This document shows, in pieces, positions 62,319-64,000 of a stretch of 64,000 bases of DNA (positions are counted from its first letter, which is position 1; every line of letters starts with the position of its first letter). The DNA comes from an uncultured Selenomonadales bacterium (lineage in GTDB: Bacteria > Bacillota > Negativicutes > Acidaminococcales > Acidaminococcaceae). The notes beneath the pieces were generated by a model, which searched no databases, had not been told where the DNA came from, and saw only the letters and a list, made by a program, of their open reading frames with translations. Position numbers and translations under genes: made by a program. The DNA is taken from assembly GCA_900315925.1 (NCBI GenBank), contig ONAV01000009.1, positions 23,641-87,640 of the forward strand, given 5' to 3'.

Positions 62319-63866
62319 ATGATAGTACATCTTTTTGCTTTTTTAGGCGGCGTAGGACTTTTCTTATACGGTATGGAACTGACGGGCGTGCCTGTGATGG
62401 GCGTGCTTCTAGGCGCGCTGGTAGCGGCGACCCTGCAGTCTTCCGCGGCAACCACCGTGATGTCGGTAGGCCTGGTCAACGCCGGCGTGATGACGTTAAA
62501 GCAGGCGTTCAGCGTGGTCATGGGGGCCAATATCGGGACGACCTTTACGGCCCAGCTGATTGCGTTCAAGCTGACCGATTATTTTACGGTTATGATCTTT
62601 GTCGGGGCCATGACCCGCGTCCTTGCCAAACGCAAGAAGGGCCAGTTCATCGGCCAGATCCTGCTGGGCTTCGGCCTGCTGATGCTGGGTATGAAGGTGC
62701 TCAGCGCCGCGGCGTCCCCCCTGCGAAGCAGTCCGGTGTTTGTAGAGTTCGTTTCCCGTTTTGCCGATAACCCGGCGCTGGGGGTTATCGTGGGTATCAT
62801 CTTTACCATTATGGTCCAGTCCAGCGCGGCTACGGTCGGCATTTTGATGGCCATGGCCGGTCAGGGTCTGCTTCCCCTGGAAGGGGCTATCCCGGTGTTG
62901 CTGGGCGATAATATCGGCACCTGCCTGACGGCCATCGTGGCGGCTTCCCGGAGCAACACTTCGGCCAAGCAGGTGGCGCTGTCCCATGTGCTGTTCAACT
63001 CCTTCGGCTGCGTGATTTTCCTTGCGTTTCTGCCTTTGTTTGTCAAAGTCGTGCTGGCGATTTCCCCGGCAGGGGATATTGCCCGGCAGATCGCCAACTC
63101 CCACAGCGCCTTCAACGTGCTGAACACCCTGATCTTCCTGCCATTGATCACTCCGTTTACCCATCTCATTGAAAAACTGCTGCCGGATAAGGGCGATAAG
63201 ATTTCCGTGAAACCGCTGTACCTGAATGACGCGATGCTGGCAACCCCGTCCATCGCTATCGTACTGGCGGAAAAAGAAGTGATCCGCATGGGGGAAGTGG
63301 CCCGGAAAAACATGCACGCGGCGGTGGAGTCCCTTGTGAAATACGATCCTGCTAAGGTGCAGTACGTGCTGGAACATGAACCGATCGTGGATAAGCTGAA
63401 TGAAGAGATCACCCGGTACCTGACCCATATTTCCGAAAAAGGACTGGGCAGTTCCCTGTCCGCGAAGCACATGGCCCTGATGCATGCCTGCATCGATCTG
63501 GAACGGATCGGCGACCATGCCCAGACCCTGGTGAAGCGCAGCCGCAAAATTTTTGAGGAAAAAATCGTAATCTCCCCGGAAGCGCAGCAGGAGATTGCGG
63601 AAATCGGCAAGCTGATGGAACATTCGCTGGAAGTCAGCATGGAAAGCTTTGCGAAAAACGATCCGAAGCTGGCCGAAGAGGCCTGGAGTGTCTGCCGCCA
63701 GGTGAAAGCGGCGCAAAAGGAAATGCGGAAGAACCACATCCGGCGTCTGAACGAAGGCACCTGCCATCCGGATTCCGGCCTGGTCTTTTTGGAAATACTG
63801 ATTAACATGAAGAGGACCAGCGACCACGCGAAAAATATCAGCCAGATGGTGTTGGGAATTTTTTAA
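62319..63866 (+). CDS. Na/Pi cotransporter family protein with PhoU-like domain
   Basis: 515 residues. Two inverted QSS motifs (LQSSAATTVMSVGLVNAG and VQSSAATVGILMAMAGQG), GANIGTTFTA and GDNIGTCLTA: the NptA/PF02690 core. A C-terminal PhoU-like helical bundle follows (ALMHACIDLERIGDHAQ; INMKRTSDHAKNISQMVLG). The N-terminus appears shortened: LFLYGMEL runs straight into TGVPVMGVLLGALVAA, skipping about 30 residues normally found there. Confidence 0.9.
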   Translation: MIVHLFAFLGGVGLFLYGMELTGVPVMGVLLGALVAATLQSSAATTVMSVGLVNAGVMTLKQAFSVVMGANIGTTFTAQLIAFKLTDYFTVMIFVGAMTRVLAKRKKGQFIGQILLGFGLLMLGMKVLSAAASPLRSSPVFVEFVSRFADNPALGVIVGIIFTIMVQSSAATVGILMAMAGQGLLPLEGAIPVLLGDNIGTCLTAIVAASRSNTSAKQVALSHVLFNSFGCVIFLAFLPLFVKVVLAISPAGDIARQIANSHSAFNVLNTLIFLPLITPFTHLIEKLLPDKGDKISVKPLYLNDAMLATPSIAIVLAEKEVIRMGEVARKNMHAAVESLVKYDPAKVQYVLEHEPIVDKLNEEITRYLTHISEKGLGSSLSAKHMALMHACIDLERIGDHAQTLVKRSRKIFEEKIVISPEAQQEIAEIGKLMEHSLEVSMESFAKNDPKLAEEAWSVCRQVKAAQKEMRKNHIRRLNEGTCHPDSGLVFLEILINMKRTSDHAKNISQMVLGIF

Positions 63867-63874
63867 AAAAGTTG

Positions 63875-63903
63875 TTGACAAAACCGAAAGGATACTTTAT
63901 AAT
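63875..63903 (+). promoter_or_regulatory. Consensus promoter of tRNA-Gly
   Basis: TTGACA, 17 bases, TATAAT. Confidence 0.9.
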
Positions 63904-63922
63904 CAACCATGTTGTTACCGAT

Positions 63923-63998
63923 GCGGAAATAGCTCAGTTGGTAGAGCACAACCTTGCCAAGGTTGGGGTCGCGAGTTCGAGTCTCGTTTTCCGCTCCA
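63923..63998 (+). tRNA. tRNA-Gly(GCC)
   Basis: GCGGAAA/TTTCCGC acceptor, anticodon loop TTGCCAA (GCC), T loop TTCGAGT, discriminator T and encoded CCA. Further tRNAs may follow beyond the window. Confidence 0.95.
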
Positions 63999-64000
63999 TG

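Noticed and set aside
62496..63881. Long antisense open frames over the Na/Pi cotransporter and over the ABC-F gene (27209-28510)
   Set aside because: Composition is that of reverse-complemented biased codons; the sense genes carry full domain motifs.

Overview
The window reads as chromosome of an anaerobic, diderm-type Firmicute. Negativicutes, family Acidaminococcaceae, is my best guess, by inference only. Three things support this. The gene orders dnaX-ybaB-recR-bofA and walJ-htrA-rlmH are Firmicute orders. The metabolism is fermentative (pyruvate:ferredoxin oxidoreductase, two-subunit Fe-S L-serine dehydratase, two FAD-linked 2-hydroxyacid oxidases, DcuC and FNT transporters). Many products have lipobox or Sec signals. 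Most of the window is moderately GC-rich and densely coded; about 45.5-50.5 kb is clearly AT-richer.

Layout. 0-5 kb: 3' part of ligA, a lipoprotein, and gatCAB. 5-8.7 kb: two unrecognised genes and an M20/RocB-like peptidase. 8.8-12.7 kb: two paralogous GlcD-type oxidases and a tandem universal stress protein. 12.7-18.4 kb: a tRNA-Ser lacking its 3' acceptor strand, SRP RNA, dnaX-ybaB-recR-bofA, a NUDIX hydrolase and an LCP protein. 18.4-24.1 kb: tex (minus strand), deoC, walJ-htrA-rlmH. 24.4-31.3 kb: exported nucleoside hydrolase, FNT channel, ABC-F ATPase, and a polar amino-acid ABC transporter. 31.4-45.2 kb: larE, a tRNA-Glu(CTC) bracketed by inverted repeats, lgt, DcuC transporter plus M20 peptidase, pentapeptide protein, HAD phosphatase, DUF190, DUF697, UspA, CorA and sdaAB-sdaAA. 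45.2-45.5 kb: a tRNA-His-Gln-Lys array.

From 45.5 to 54.2 kb lies an accessory region between the tRNA array and tRNA-Leu(TAG). It holds small DNA-binding proteins (XRE, ribbon-helix-helix), Cys-rich mini-proteins, an EcsC-family protein, a DUF1232 mini-protein, an Rpn-type nuclease/transposase, and a membrane Ser/Thr kinase divergent from a small helical gene that also has a pseudogene fragment 1.2 kb away. Two families of direct repeats and a palindromic TGTAAGAC array mark it as a composite, probably mobile, segment. 54.4-64 kb returns to core-like genes: a DAACS symporter, a C69 dipeptidase, nifJ, a Na/Pi cotransporter and tRNA-Gly.

The least explained signals are non-coding. Family A is a ~190-bp, almost fully self-complementary intergenic element in two copies whose outer stems differ in sequence but still pair. 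Family B is a MITE-like element with AAGGA(G/A)ACGCTGATT termini at about five loci; one pair of its ends brackets tRNA-Glu(CTC) and half of another tRNA.

Metabolically, lactate-type hydroxyacids (GlcD paralogues; LarE if a lactate racemase exists elsewhere) and serine (SdaAA/AB) would feed pyruvate into NifJ, giving acetyl-CoA and reduced ferredoxin. Peptidases (RocB-like, M20, C69) and the amino-acid ABC and DAACS transporters fit growth on peptides and amino acids.
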